Shown piece by piece: positions 24,936 through 37,117 of a stretch of DNA of 64,000 nt. How positions within the stretch are numbered: position 1 is the stretch's first letter; each line of letters opens with the position of its first letter. This stretch comes from Isoetes taiwanensis (lineage: Eukaryota > Streptophyta > Lycopodiopsida > Isoetales > Isoetaceae): positions 6,059,676 to 6,123,675 of the forward strand of contig JAJEKV010000072.1 of the NCBI GenBank assembly GCA_021234155.1, read 5' to 3'. The notes below the pieces were generated by a model. The model did not search any database. It was given only the letters and a program-made list of their open reading frames with translations, and was not told where the DNA came from. The position numbers and the translations under genes were made by a program.

Positions 24936-25193
24936 CTATATTTCTACAATGTAATACATGTTACATACCTTTTTTAAGCGGTTTCTTAGCCATGCAACAA
25001 ATGTTCCAACATTTTCTTCAACCGTATCCCCACCGGGGTGTCTGCGAGATAAAGCTTCATCCATAGCGCAGCAGTTAATCACTGTAACTCGGACATACTT
25101 ATCCCCGAGCAGAATTCCATGACATTTTGCAGTCGGATCGATGGAGTCGATCTTGTATAATCCTACTTTCCTTTTCTGATTTGTAGTTAACAT
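24936..25193 (-). pseudogene. Fragment of a plant transposon protein C-terminal domain
   Basis: The minus-strand frame reads LYKIDSIDPTAKCHGILLGD, then YVRVTVINC, then GTFVAWLRNRL. The order DP, G..LG, V.V, and a final V..W resembles the conserved tail found in plant En/Spm- or MULE-associated transposon proteins. A donor-like GTATGT follows the last similar residue. It is isolated between two plus-strand exons and is probably a relic. Confidence 0.4.
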
Positions 25194-25262
25194 GAAACAT
25201 TCATCTTCGACACTGCAGACAATTGCCTATTCAGACACCTACTATTGGAAATTAATGTTCAA

Positions 25263-25585
25263 GGGTGAAAGCATGCTATGGTGTACCACTTTTGGAACCC
25301 TCAAAAGTACCTACATTGGGTACTTTTAAAACTGGTACTTTCTACTTTTTTCTTTCCATTAAAAGCAATCCAAAAATTTTGAGTTGAAGGTCAACAACAT
25401 ATCAATCTATAGTATTAGAGGATGACAATACTATTAGACACTAAAATGGATGAATAAACTCTCAAACATATTATTTATTGAGACATTAATGCAAGTTCCC
25501 AGTACCCAGTGTTGGGTACTTTTCTGGGTAGTTTCGCACTCCCTAAAAAGAACTTCAGATGGTACACCCTAGCATGCTTTCACCC
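25263..25585. mobile_element. 323-bp MITE, 4-bp TSD TCAA
   Basis: Terminal inverted repeats begin GGGTGAAAGCATGCTA and continue to about 26 bases with one mismatch. TCAA flanks it at 25259-25262 and 25586-25589. The termini are a sister of GGGTAAAAGCATG at 2037 and 26263 and of GGGTGAAAGCATG at 55865. It contains internal GGGTACTTTT repeats and no coding sequence. Confidence 0.95.
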
Positions 25586-26018
25586 TCAAGCTATAGGAAT
25601 GAGATGAGTACCAGAATTCTATAGCCATTCTTGAGAAGCTGATTCGAGTTCTTGAAATCACAGGCGCTATGGAAACTCAGGCGGTCCGGAAAAATTCGAG
25701 TTAGAAGAAAGCTTAGGTTAACTACGTTTAGGCGGGATAAATGTAATCAATGAAAGACACGGTAGATTGGTTTTTAAAAACTCAATGAAAGAAGTCGGCG
25801 GACGGGTTCTTTTTTTTTTTTGAAAGTGAATCTTTGTCATTATTATTTTTATGTGTCAAGAATATTTCGAAACTGCATATTGTGTTTTCTTGAAATTCAA
25901 ATTTCTCTCTGCAGGTAGAAAATGCTATTTCTCGTACAGGTAGAAAAAACTATTTCTTCGAGTAGCTCGAGCGCTTATCCGAGCGACCTTGCGACTCTGT
26001 TACTAGGCGATTCCGGAG

Positions 26019-26136
26019 ATGTCTTCTAAAACCAGAGGTGGTCGAGGCGGACGGGGCCGAGGAAGCGGTGGCAGAGGAAACTCAAAACCCGGCTCTTCTC
26101 AAGTTTCAGAGGACATTGATCAGACCCCTATTCGAG
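26019..26136 (+). pseudogene. Exon 1 of the ParB/methyltransferase-like/HAD gene
   Basis: ATG at 26019 opens 39 codons that are RGG-rich (SSKTRGGRGGRGRG), end at CGAG and are followed by the donor GTATTT. The acceptor TTTTGCAG before 35944 joins in phase (G plus TG), giving the basic stretch PKRKKTT. RGG-rich tails commonly bind nucleic acids; that role is inferred. The intron between these exons contains the complete 9.3-kb transposon at 26263-35568. Confidence 0.7.
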
Positions 26137-26515
26137 GTATTTAATTTGCCACAGAATACACAGTGTGTGGAGAGTATTATGCATTGCATGAATTTGAGTT
26201 ATTTCCTTGCGTTCAGTTAATATGCTTTGCATGAATTTTTGAGTTATTATGCTTTGGATGAAGGGTAAAAGCATGAAAGGGTGTCTATAAATGTAGCCCT
26301 TTTTGTACATATACATATGTACCGAATGCATATTTTTGGAATAACTGTCATCATGACCAGCTAGTAACTGCCATGATTAATGGCTATCCACTACTTTGAA
26401 CCCGCAATTATCGGATTTTGAAATTCTTTCCCAAATTCTTTCTTGGTTTGCCTCTCGTTCACTATCCCTCCTTCCTTCTCGCTTGAATTCGATCCGCGAA
26501 CTCTTCATCTAGCTA

Positions 26516-29370
26516 TGGCCCCAAAACGCCCCCGGATGAGTGCTTGCTCATCACCACAGCCCAAGCAAGATGCCGTGCTTCCCGACAAGGGAATTTTACC
26601 TCCAAGGAGTTTACGTTTGGGTTCCGAGGTGATCCAAGCCAAAGACCTCCGCGGATAAACATGCGAGGCCCACATACCCAACCTAGAGATGGTTATGAAT
26701 GAGGTATGGGGTGAAGCTCCAAAAACAGACGAGGATTCAAGGAAGGGAGAATCCAGGCCGCATGGAAAGATGATTTTTTAAATATTATGAATTGGTTTAT
26801 GGCAAGAAACAAAGTTACAAACCATTATATTTCAACCTATTTTGCCGAGCATTTGCTCTTCACTTGAAGGGACGGCTTGTTGATTGGATGGACGTGGCTA
26901 GGACCGCCAAAGATCTTGCCAAAAACCCTCATTTCGGACGCTACAGGGACCCTACAACAAAATCCTCAACTATCAAACAGGACATCGTATTGCAGTGAGA
27001 ATATTAGAGTCCCGGGTTATTCTAGATCGATGTTGACACAATAAAGCAGCTTACTTAAGCATGGGTTGGAGGAGAAAAACTAACCTATTGAATGAAGTAG
27101 AAGCACCGGAAGAAAAAGGAGGGATGCATTGAAGGTCATCAGCCGGATTGAGGGTAGAAAGGGTATGCTATCCTAAGATCCGCAGCCGAGACTGCCGAAA
27201 AATAGATGAGACAAAAAACAGAATTTGACAAATTGTCCCGGATCCTGCTGAAATCAAGTTATCTTCTGAGTGTTGAAGTACAAGTTAGAAGACTTGGTTA
27301 TGAGTAGACATGATAAAGAACAAAGACTCTTCTAAGCTAGAAATTGGTTTGCGTGGAAGCAACTAAAGACATTGAAAGGCATGAAATCTCAATTGAACAA
27401 GCAAAGGAAAAACTTAATTGCATTGAATTGGTTCAAAGAAAGGCATTCACAGATTTTTGATTTCATGGGGAGAGCAGGACCTATTGTTCTCACCCAAGGC
27501 CCTACCCCTCAGAGGAGCTACTTCTATAGAGCAGATTCATCACATTCGGTTCATGTACTTTGTGGCCAAGGCTTTGGCAAACCGGTTTGTTGTTTGCTAG
27601 CTCCATGCGGAGATGCTTATTGCCTCTTACGCTTGTGTTATCTCGTCCATGAAAGACAGAATTGCATAAAAGGTTGCATCCGGGATGAGGGCATTGAATT
27701 GACTTGGTTTCCCTGTTGTGAAAGGTATGCATTGCTCTCAACTAATTTAAACTTATATTTCTCTTCATTCATATTTGTTATTGTAATGCATAGTTCTACA
27801 TGTATGGCTTTCGGTGCATTGCTATTCCTTGTACATGTATAACTTTTTTAGTGTACATCCAGTAAGCGAGGTACATAGGCATATATTTGCTTGTTTATTG
27901 ATGCTTTTATTTTTGAGCTTGGACTGCAGTTGTATCGGGTTGTACATGTCTCTAATGGAGTCTACATCATCCGCAAATAGATGTACATGCAATTATCTTT
28001 AGAGTGCATCTCAGAGATGGATTAATAAGTATGTGCATTTTTACATATATGTGCTTTTTTTGGCATAGATCTACATTCCCTAACCGGATACACGGGTACA
28101 TCCGGGTACATCCGGGTACATTGAGGTACCTCTATGTACATTGAGGAACATGTACATGTACATTTGGCTATAGTTAAATGTAGTTACGCGTACATTTGGT
28201 ACATTTTATGTACATGAAATGTACATGCTTGGCGAAATGTACCGGATATTTCTCATTAGTTCTATTTTCATGTTCTTTTATGTTTATTGAAATTTAGATC
28301 ATTTGTTTGTTTTGCGATGAGGTCGTTCCTATCCCGTATGCGGCTTTAATGGTGATGTTCTTGAGCCATCTCAGATCGACTCTCTTTACGATTTTACTTG
28401 AGCATAATAAGCGGTATCGACCAGAGACCCTCAACCTTCCACTCCGGATCACCAATGACATTTACGATTGCCGAATAGAACCATCACCGCAATGCCTCTC
28501 CTCGAACATGGCAAAGTGAAGTTGAGGAAATTGAGAGGATGGCACTTGAGAAAGCTAAAGCGCTTGCAGGTGCGAGCCTTCAATGATCGCCGCAAATGAA
28601 ACTCTTTCATCACCAAGTGCTAAATTAGTAATTGGAGAAGCTAAGAAAGATTCAAATACGTCTCAAAGATCATCATCTGCGTCCCAGCCTTACGGACCGC
28701 TACGTATGAAAAGCTACAAAGGACACAGATCCAGATTTTAACCCAGAGATACCGGGGAAGAGGAAGCCGAGTTGGTAGTTGAGTCCACTCAAAGAGGAGG
28801 CAAAAGAATGCTTTGGTGATGGCACTCCAAAAGGAAAAAAACAGGCAAAATCTCCAAAGAACAAAAAAAATGTCCTCCTAAAAAAAAAAAATCTCCAGCA
28901 AAAAGTGTCACCACCACCTAGAAAGAGGTATGTCCTTTGTTAAACATCTCAGATTTATGGTAATTAACCACATTTTTTTTTGTACATAGGACACGATCAC
29001 AGGCCATGAAGGAAGCTGATCCCCGATCCTTCCGAAGCCTGGAACCTAAGAGGAAGAGGATCTACAAGCAAATATTGATGTGATAACAAATAAGGTGCAA
29101 AGCAGTCCCTCGAAGATGTCAAGCGGTGATGAATTTACAAGGTGAGTAATATACAATTGATTACAATAGATATATTCTTCTCGCTAATGCCGTTGTTTTC
29201 TTTGTACGCTTTAGTGAACCGAATCAAAAAGGTTGGTTCCATTCACTCCTTATAGGGACTGTCCTCCTAAGCCCGCACCCTCTATCTTTCAAAGTGATGT
29301 TGACGAAGTTCTCACTGAAGTCGGGACTTGACCTCTAAGATGGTAGATGTCTATGGGAGGTAGGCTAGCA
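26516..29370 (+). pseudogene. N-terminal exons of the transposon cargo gene (unknown domains)
   Basis: A frame opens at ATG 26516 with a basic Pro/Ser-rich start (MAPKRPRMSACSSPQPKQ). Later coding-looking stretches are YFNLFCRAFALHLKGRLVDW (near 26830-26890), FDFMGRAGPIVLTQGPTPQR (27450-27520) and VPIPYAALMVMFLSHLRSTL (28325-28385). Splice-like GT/AG borders and GTACA-rich introns lie between them. Frameshifts are frequent. No family is recognised. They precede the Ulp1-like exons on the same strand and presumably form one gene. Confidence 0.4.
28075..28240. repeat. TGTACA/GTACAT motif cluster 1
   Basis: Within an intron, GTACAT and TGTACA recur about every 10-20 bases, including three copies of a CATCCGGGTA unit near 28090-28120 and the palindrome ACATGTACATGT near 28149. 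Related single motifs are scattered at 27.8-28.07 and 28.98 kb. Confidence 0.85.
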
Positions 29371-29459
29371 TTTCAACATATTTATGTTATTTCATTCCCT
29401 AAGTCACTCATCTTATGTATTAATATGTAATCTGGATTTGTGTGCGTGTACCTTTGTAG

Positions 29460-30229
29460 CGATCTTCCATCCGATTGGAAACACAAGTTTTTACTGGTTC
29501 GACCGACACCTTCCAGAATTTTGTGAATTCCCTCAAGAATGGGGAGGCGGATGCACGTAACACTAACATAAAGGAAGGGCTGGATGGCATTTTGATTGCA
29601 AGATGCCAATACATATTTGTTCCAATTACGCAAGGCCCAAATGTGGCATTGGCAATACTTGTGCTTGCCGGTCCACCGAAAAGCTATTTTCCATCTATAG
29701 CTAGCCCAAGTATACGATCCTCTCTCCGCCAAAGGCTATGTACCCGATGCTAAAGTGGTCCGTAAGTAAGTATGAGTTTCGTTTTGTTTTTATGATTTGA
29801 TTATTCTCATATTGCAATTTCTTATGCTTGATTTATTCTCACATTGCAATTTTGCAGGTTTCATAAGCTTGTGATCAATAACATGATGCTCGGATCCAAC
29901 AGCTTAAACCATGGTAGGAAGAACTTTGATGCTCCTGTGTTCTGTCCTAAAATGCCAGAAACTAGTATCAACCCTTGCATGTACATTGTGGCTTACATGC
30001 ACAAATTCATAGATGCCGTGGTTGATGCACAGCCAAGCTCCATTTTTGTAAGTAGAACATGTTACTTTCCTATTAGTTAATTGTTGGTATAGTCCTCTAA
30101 TACTTATGCACCATGCAGATGACACCCAGTTGGTTCACTGATGCCTATGCCAAGTCACGGAGGGATCATCTAATGGAGGCATTAATTGTAGAAGGCGAGA
30201 TGAATATACAAGCGCTTGTTCCTACACAG
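29460..30229 (+). pseudogene. Ulp1-like (C48) cysteine protease exons in the transposon
   Basis: Three exons with consensus borders are visible: 29460-29761, 29858-30047 and 30119-30229. The first has YIFVPITQG followed, in an adjacent frame, by a His-Trp pair and YDPL. This is the Ulp1 pattern of a hydrophobic strand, IPI, HW, and then D-S/P-L. The second has FCPKMPETSINPCMYIVAYM, matching the Ulp1 catalytic-cysteine segment (normally QP.TS.DCG.YI..YM); here DCG reads NPC, so the Cys context is altered. C48 proteases cleave SUMO-like modifiers and are repeatedly carried by plant MULE and CACTA elements. A frameshift in the first exon probably inactivates it. Confidence 0.65.
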
Positions 30230-30459
30230 GTAGATAGTCCCTTTGACTTGTTTGTAAATTACAGTTTTGTATGAGCCATGCTCGAAGCTTCTTTGTACTC
30301 AATAAGTAATGAAAAATTAATTTATTTGTGTCACTTACACCTGTGCAAATAACAATCGTGTAATTATCAATGTGTTTTCTCAATTGTGTGTCCGAAATGT
30401 AATTATAAATTGTGAATCTCAAGTGTTTTCTTTTGCTGACAAAGAATCATCTAATTCAG

Positions 30460-31060
30460 GGAGAAAGCTCATTATCTTTGACTTAAATTACGTGTTGGGC
30501 AAGAGTGTGCACAAGAATGAAAATATTAACTCAAGATACCAACAGATCCGAAAGATGAGCTTCAATTTAATATAGGAAATGTGTTTTTTTTCAAGCAGCC
30601 GGGTTAGCATCACCAAGTTAGCATTTGTAAGAGAAGGGTTTGATGTTGCCATCCGGTCTTCACTCACTTCTAAAAAATCTTCAACCAATTGTGGAACATA
30701 TTTGTGATGCTTTTTCCATAAAGCTGAAGTTTGTTTACAAACCGGGAGCAAGTTGTTGGACTCTGCCACACAAACACCCCATCAACCTCAAAAGGGGTTG
30801 TTTGTGAAACCATTAGTCGGGTATGGAAAGAGTACCCGTAGTACTATGGACATACGGTTCGATCGACGCATTTAAAAAGATACAAATCCACTTTGAATCC
30901 TCGTGAGGGAAGCTACATATGTCCTTTCTCTTGACACCGATATTAGCCGGTGACGATTGCTTGTCATGGAGCTCATTCCATGGCTTAATGGATTCAAAAT
31001 GGCCGAAGATGGTATAGTTTATGTGAAAGAGCATCCAATGACTAATGCAAAGCAGATGGC
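30460..31060 (+). pseudogene. NLI/FCP1-type HAD phosphatase domain in the transposon
   Basis: After an acceptor (AATTCAG before 30460) the frame reads RKLIIFDLNYVLGK, the HAD motif I of FCP1-like phosphatases, with the second Asp replaced by Asn. Further on, with frame changes, come FVREGFDVAIRSS (normally FDVAIWSS), a Lys-Pro region, and a segment near 30880-30950 with YKSTLNPR followed by SYICPFS, resembling the VIIDDS..K...NP...I.P end of the domain. The same motif I occurs in the unrelated-looking gene at 40316. Two different cargo genes here therefore share this domain. Multiple frameshifts make it a pseudogene. Confidence 0.6.
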
Positions 31061-31359
31061 ATATCGGAGCAGGTGGAAATAGATTTTGTTGGCAAACTAT
31101 GGCAAAAATCTTGGGTGCTCACGCCTAAATTTAGTCAATATACCTGAGCAAGGAATGGAGAAACTGCCATCATGTTATTGGCCCTCGACCGGCCCATTGT
31201 TGGTACAGACTTTGACCGATGTACAAATTCAAATGTTATGAATATATGTATCAAAGTTTTTGTTCATTGCACTTGAGTACTGCTTCTTCTTTGCCTTTCT
31301 TATTGGTACAATTATGAGTGTGTATACATAATTAAGTGATCTTCATTTGCTTTGTAGAT

Positions 31360-31758
31360 GAATGGACTTGAAACACAAAAGACTATTAAGAAACTAAGAG
31401 ATAGAGTTCTGCTGCACCCGTGAGGTAATACAAACCAACACAAGCCGCAAGTACATAGGGTTGGGGACCCATTATCGCCTCTATACCGTTGTTCCCGAAC
31501 TTTGGGAAAAGGTTGAGCAAATTGAAAATTATGAGGAACGAAAGCAATCATGAAAGGTATATTGGCAAAGAAATCACTTGTTGCACAACCCTTGGGGAAG
31601 GCACGTGTCCCGGAAGATGCAGCCATGTAGGATGGAAAGGTTTGCCGCTGGCACGTGCTATAGAAACCGCATGGACTATTTTGCTTTAGAGGATATCTCT
31701 TCAGCCTCTCGGCAGTCCGGAAGACATGATGCAATAGTCATAAGATATCGGGCTCCCT
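31360..31758 (+). pseudogene. C-terminal exons of the transposon cargo gene
   Basis: After a GTAG acceptor near 31360, frames read MNGLETQKTIKKLRDRVLL and, after shifts, RHVSRKMQPCRMERFAAGTC and ALEDISSASRQSGRHDAIVI, ending at TAA 31758. No domain is recognised. It closes the plus-strand gene before the converging transposase. Confidence 0.4.
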
Positions 31759-31974
31759 AATCGACATTTTGAAGCTTGGTCATGAATTATGAGCCATGCT
31801 CATTTTCGGTGTGTTGTATTTATGTCCACAATATAAATATATCAACCATTTGTACATGAAAACCCGTCCATTTCTTATCTTTGCCATGACCGAAACCATT
31901 TTTATGTTTATGCAACTCAACTTTCTTGTGTTCAATTCTAATCAACTTACACTTAACAAATTTTTATAATATTT

Positions 31975-32045
31975 CTGAATGTACAACGGATGTACATAAG
32001 ATGTACATCTGTTGTACATCTTATGTACATTGATGTACATAATGC
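31975..32045. repeat. TGTACA/GTACAT motif cluster 2
   Basis: Six GTACA-type motifs lie in about 70 bases (ATGTACATAAGATGTACATC type), between the two convergent genes of the 9.3-kb transposon. Confidence 0.9.
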
Positions 32046-32326
32046 ACTTCTCAAGTAGTCCAGTTTCTTGAGTTCTTATAACAAAGTATTACAATATTTC
32101 GGGAAAGTACTACAGTGTCCGACTTAGTCCATGTCATCTACAATTGCTTTGGAAGTTGTGATAACAATGTCTCATGGACTTCATCCGGCAAGTGAAATGT
32201 CGTGGCTTGCCCCTTCAAATTTGTGTTTTACTTTCTTGAATGGGATTCAACCCCAATCACGATTCTCTCCGCAGTACCAAAACATTCTTAGTAGGAAGCA
32301 GGTTTATACTTATTGTGGCAGCCCGA

Positions 32327-35190
32327 TTAGTTCATAATATTGTCCTTTAATGACACTAGTGCCAAAGCAGAGTATTCATTTCCATAGTCATCAATTGAAT
32401 CTTCTTCCAATGCATGCTTTTCCCTGGTGCACATGAGAACATAATATGAAACACCTTCCACATTGTCCAGTGTTTGCAAAAGACACAAATACATCCAAAA
32501 AAGCACAAGTGTCATCTAAACCCGACCTCGTCCCTCAGATACAAAACATCCACATCATTTTCAGCTTAAACACGAGAGGCAATATGATCTGTGGGCTCCA
32601 AACTTTTAGAGACCATTCTCCACAATGTTTAATGTTCTCACAATTCAACCAATTGAAGTTAATGCAAGCATCACAAAAGCACGAGAGTGGTCTCCGCATA
32701 GCAACTTTGTTGGATCTCACTGGGTTTATAGTTGACCACGAGAATGTATCTGCTGAAAGTACCGTAAAGTCTTGCAATTGAATGCTTGCTGCCTTTTCAC
32801 ATCTGTTTTTCCAACCTCCCAAAACACCCTTTCACAATCCGGATTCCTTGGCCCTTAAAATCGCAAGCCGTTTACGACCTTTTTATCCAGGCATGCCATT
32901 TTGTTTTCTCTGCTTTCGCTCTCAAGCCACAACTTTGCTATACCAGCCTCGCCATCATTTGTGCCTTTCCCATGGTCAGATCCAAAGAAATTCCATATCA
33001 CTTTCGAATTTTATTTTCAACATGGTATCTACAGATTCCATACCATGCCCGTCAGATTTGAATTGAGATGCACAACCATCCGACCACACACATAATGAAG
33101 GTTTATGTGTCCACCTCCATTATTCTTAAGCCACCCCAAATGTAATTTAAAACCATGTTGCACAAAATGAGTGTCATGCTTCCCGGTCATCCAAAACATA
33201 GAAATGCACTATTTTTTAAGCTTACCTTCTATTTTCATCATTGAAATATGGACCAAAATACTAATTTGATCGATTCCAATGCTTGGATTGCACTTCGTCC
33301 CTCGGTTTCAATGTGTAGTTCTCTGCAAAAGTCAACAAATGACAACACACTATTATCCCGAGTTTCTCAACACATCTTTTAACTGTTTGGTCCGCCAAGG
33401 TGTCTTTGTAAAGTTATGATCTCAAACTTAGCAAGCTGATTTTTCATGTTCTTTAACAAAACAGATGCTTTGTCATTCTGATCAACTAATCTAAGCCTTC
33501 TGGATGTACCTTTTTTGGATGGCTCATTGACATATGCATATACTTGCCAGTCCACATTCTCAATTCCATCTTCCTCGCTTGGACAGATGTCTAATTTCTT
33601 CACTCCACATTCATCACATTCGCCTTTGATGCATTTTAGTTTATGCCATTCATCCGTCACATATTTCTCGCAAACTGTTGACCTCCACAAGATACTAACA
33701 TTATCAAAAGTCTTCTTGTTTGCTTGACATACTCCATTGTTTTGCTGGGATGCACAGCACTGCACCGCAGCAAGCAAGTGCAATTAACATGTAGGGATCT
33801 CCTCATATCATTGAAGGCCTTTACAGACAGATCCGCTTGCTCATGTTTGACACAACAACATGTGTTTCTCTCCTTCAATTTCCTTATGCAATCGGGTTTG
33901 AGTGATACTGAACCGTCGAAGGCGAATTTTGGTATCGTGGATTCTCGATATACAAACCGCTTGATAAAGCTCGGTCGCAATAACAAAAGCATTAAAGACC
34001 ATGTTAGCAAAATGATGTCGGCAACCAGATGCCAAAAGAGTATTGAACTATACTATTGTACAATTAATGTATGTTCTATGTACATAAAATGTCCATCCAA
34101 CAGTTCCACTGATCTGTTACTGTACATCTAATGTACATCTAATGTACATCAGTACATGTAATGTACAGCCAACAGTTCCACTGAACATCCAATGTACATC
34201 CAATGTACATCCAATGTACATCTAATTAATGTTTCAATATTATTACATCACATTAATGTTACAATATTAGTACAACTAATGTACATATGTCTGATTTGTT
34301 TGGCTTCATTACCTGAAAGTACACTAAAATGTGAAATAATGTAATTTTGATATTCAAGTACATGTAAATGCAGCTGCATGGACATGTAAGTGTTAATGGA
34401 TGTACATCTAAAAAGTACCTAATAGCACATCACTGCAAGATTTCTGCTACTATGTAAACAATGTATAAATGTAAACAATGTAAAATGCAATCCATTTCAT
34501 GAAAACCATGTGTATTCATTAACAGGTCACTCGGAACAGAACTAGAATGTACAGAAGAAAGTCATGAAAGAATTTTGAAAGAAAACATAATCTCCAAAAC
34601 TGAATTGATTCAATTACAAGAGCAAACCTGTGAGATATCAAGGTATTGTATTGCTTGTGTTCTCCTCTTCATGACATCTCTAACCTTTGGTGAAACTTTG
34701 GTATTGTCAAGCCAAAATTCACGAACCTGACATTTGATTGAATCATCGATTCTATTTGATCTTGGCATCCTTCCTGCCAAAGCCCATACATTTGCTCCAC
34801 TTAATGACATTATCTTCCTTCTTGTTTGCAGCTTTTTGGATAAATTTCTTGGTCAGTATCTTTAGCAATTTTGAAGAAACATTCTTGTTTATATCTCCTT
34901 TTTTTCCAATAATCATTGATAATGTTGAATGTTTTGCAGCAATTTATCTTTGCTATTAGCGGACTTTACTTCTTGAAGCCCATCTTTCAAGTTTTTGATC
35001 ATTGATTTCATAACAATAACTTCGAAGGATTTCCAATTACAGGTTCGAAAACAGAAAAAAGCCTGTCATCTTGCAACAAACGATCACAAAAAACTAATCT
35101 TTGATCTCGACGAAGCGTTTGCCAAAGAATCGAGGATGCAATCCACCGAATTGTCAACACGCCGCTTTATTTGTTTTGTGGCATAACACC
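32327..35190 (-). pseudogene. Transposase of the 9.3-kb TIR element, broken
   Basis: Read from right to left. The N-terminal part is near 35.0-34.6 kb (DDSIKCQVREFWLD, then TKVSPKVRDVMKRR). A Cys/His cluster follows at 33.9-33.6 kb (NTCCCVKHEQADLSVKAFND), then KCIKGECDECGVKKLDICPS near 33.6 kb. The catalytic-type blocks are TFAENYTLKPRDEVQSKHW near 33.32-33.26 kb, VWSDGCASQFKS near 33.06-33.03 kb and WNFFGSDHGKGTNDG near 32.99-32.95 kb. An RNase-H-like DDD/E core with Asp in the last two blocks is inferred. In the first block the aligned position reads TF where the paralogue at 61.49 kb reads VDF. The same blocks occur in order in the gene at 60.85-62.75 kb, whose element has sister termini. 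Introns hold GTACA motifs; several frameshifts are present. Confidence 0.75.
34070..34285. repeat. TGTACA/GTACAT motif cluster 3
   Basis: About a dozen GTACAT/TGTACA motifs lie in a transposase intron, including runs of CATCTAATGTA and CATCCAATGTA units, and the sequence CAACAGTTCCACTGA twice (near 34100 and 34170). Confidence 0.9.
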
Positions 35191-35843
35191 GCCAATGTCG
35201 GCATACTTTGGCTTAGAACCATCACTTCCATTGGAATTCTCACCCTCCATGAACAGATTGAAATTGATTTGTATTTCTTGTAGATTCAATTGTCATGTGT
35301 TTGCTTCCTCGAATTGCGCTCGTGTTCGATCTGTGAAAGGGGGGGATTTCGGAAAGGGAGGGACGGATCCATTCGAATTGGTTCGGTGGTTCGGTGGTTA
35401 ACCAAGAATTTCGGGGGGAATGTCAGGGATGATCTTGCAATCATTGCATATCTGACACAAAACAACAAACCATAGTATCTTGATGTACATCTAAAATGTA
35501 CCCCAAAAAAACACAAATTCGTCCTTCAATTCAGTACGATGTACGTACACCCTTTCATGCTTTTACCCTGAATTTAAATTATTACCTTCAGTTAATGCTC
35601 TGATTGTCTGTTTTTTAGGACATAATTTTGCTCTGTTATTATAGAATATAGTTCTTAGTAGTTTTTAACAGAGGGGTACACACCTATTTAGAGCTGGAGG
35701 TTTGACAGTCAGAGATAGCAGTGTTCAATGAGGTTAAATAGTGTGAAATATGGATTCATAAAGGGCACGTAGCTTAAAATGTGGATGCATACTAATTTAG
35801 CTTCAAATTCAAGCATAGTATGGTACACAGTAAGAGCTACGAA

Positions 35844-35894
35844 CACGCTAAGCGTGAATTATACTAATTTAGGTTTAAATTCACGCCAAACGTG
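35844..35894. repeat. Two CACGCC-type palindromes before exon 2
   Basis: CACGCTAAGCGTG (35844-35856) and CACGCCAAACGTG (35882-35894) lie 50-100 bases upstream of the acceptor at 35943. Confidence 0.9.
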
Positions 35895-35943
35895 ATCTTT
35901 GTTCTGGAAAATACTATAAAACAATGTTCATCTTCTTTTGCAG

Positions 35944-37082
35944 TGCCCAAGAGGAAGAAAACAACTAATAATTCGGGGTCTATTCCTGGCAAGAAACCAA
36001 AGGTAGACGATCCAGATGCAGTACCATATGATCTCACATTAGATGATGAAGGGCCGATTCTTATAGCAACCACTGACCCTGCGTGCCCTGAAGAGGAAAT
36101 GGACGAGGGTGCCGAGTGGTACGTTGACCTTGCCAAGACAAATGGCAAGCTCGACTTAACTCTCTTCTCGAGGAAAAAGGAAGCAGACAAGATGACCAAA
36201 CAAGGGATCCTAATCTCTTGTGAGGAAGAGGACGACACCAGCTGCAAATTGCTCTTGGAGATTACACATAAGCAGAAGAAAGATCTGCTCAGACTTACTC
36301 ACTGTAGAGCTACTGCATACAAGGATACGTTCATGAGGACAGATGTGAACGGTGAGACATATTTTAAGTATGGCTGGCCCAACAATGTAGCAGTTACGCC
36401 AATATCTATTTGCCAAGGGGTTATAGCTGTGCATAGAGGCATGTTCAATAAACCGACGCCAAGTCACTATTTGCAGCAAGCTAGAGAATTAGCTGACTTG
36501 AAAGCTTCTAAGAGGGTCCTAAATCTAGGCAAGGATGTTCTTCCTGCAGTTGTCGAAGGCATGGAGGCTTCTGTTTTTGAGAATGAACAGGACAGGGTGG
36601 CGCAGCTAGAGGCCATGAACAAGCTGAATAAGTACTCTGACTATTATCCAATGGGTCTTAAGAAAACTTTTCAGATCCATGTGAAGTCCCTCATCCGTTC
36701 ACCAAGCTCCATTTATGTTAGCAGAAGATATGATTCAGCACATGCCATGGAGATTGTTCACAGCATGATTTAATCCAGGTCAAATGCCTATGCCAGCGGA
36801 TGTATTACCTTGGGATATGATCTCGAACAAGCCTGCTGTGTGGACGAACGTCGAGGAGGTATTATTAAATGATGATATTAAATTCGTCATCGTCGACGGG
36901 CAGCATTCCGTTGAGGCACAAAAGGCCCTCATCAGGCAAGCAGAACAAACAGGCCAAACCGTGTTCTACAATCACTATGCATATAGGAGGTGTCGTCTCT
37001 TGGATGCCAATACTTCACCTGCAGATTTGGCTGAGATTAGTGCAACTTTGAATGAAATGGGGAAGACATTTCTATACAAAAG
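35944..37082 (+). pseudogene. Exon 2: ParB/Srx-like domain protein
   Basis: The exon joins exon 1 in phase and ends at AAAAG before GTAATT. The first third is basic and acidic (PKRKKTTNN, then KKPKVDDPDAVPYDL). The C-terminal third has FQIHVKSLIRSPSSIYVSRR, a segment NPGQMPMPADVLPW, and then FVIVDGQHSVEA near 36885-36920. This is the layout of ParB/sulfiredoxin-like domains (R....., then a conserved G..P, then I.DG.HR..A). In the last motif Arg is replaced by Ser, which may weaken nucleotide binding. ParB-type domains are often fused to DNA methylases in phages. A one-base insertion near 36770 breaks the frame (TAA at 36771). Confidence 0.62.
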
Positions 37083-37117
37083 GTAATTAACTGCATTAGG
37101 ATGTTAGCATTTTAATA

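Larger units (their letters stand above)
26263..35568. mobile_element. Complete 9.3-kb TIR DNA transposon, 4-bp TSD TGAA
   Basis: A perfect 22-bp terminal inverted repeat starts GGGTAAAAGCATGAAAGG. TGAA flanks it at 26259-26262 and 35569-35572. The plus strand carries a multi-exon cargo gene (Ulp1-like protease plus HAD phosphatase, about 26.5-31.8 kb). The minus strand carries the transposase (about 35.2-32.3 kb), so the two genes converge. Its introns are filled with TGTACA/GTACAT motifs. It sits in intron 1 of the ParB/HAD gene. The transposase frame is broken, so this copy is probably not autonomous now. Four-base duplications occur in several superfamilies (Academ- and Sola-type elements, for example); I cannot assign it. 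Confidence 0.93.

Noticed and set aside
35095-35150. Plus-strand KLIFDLDEAFAKES as a third HAD phosphatase
   Set aside because: It lies antisense to a better coding stretch of the minus-strand transposase, and no further HAD motif follows.
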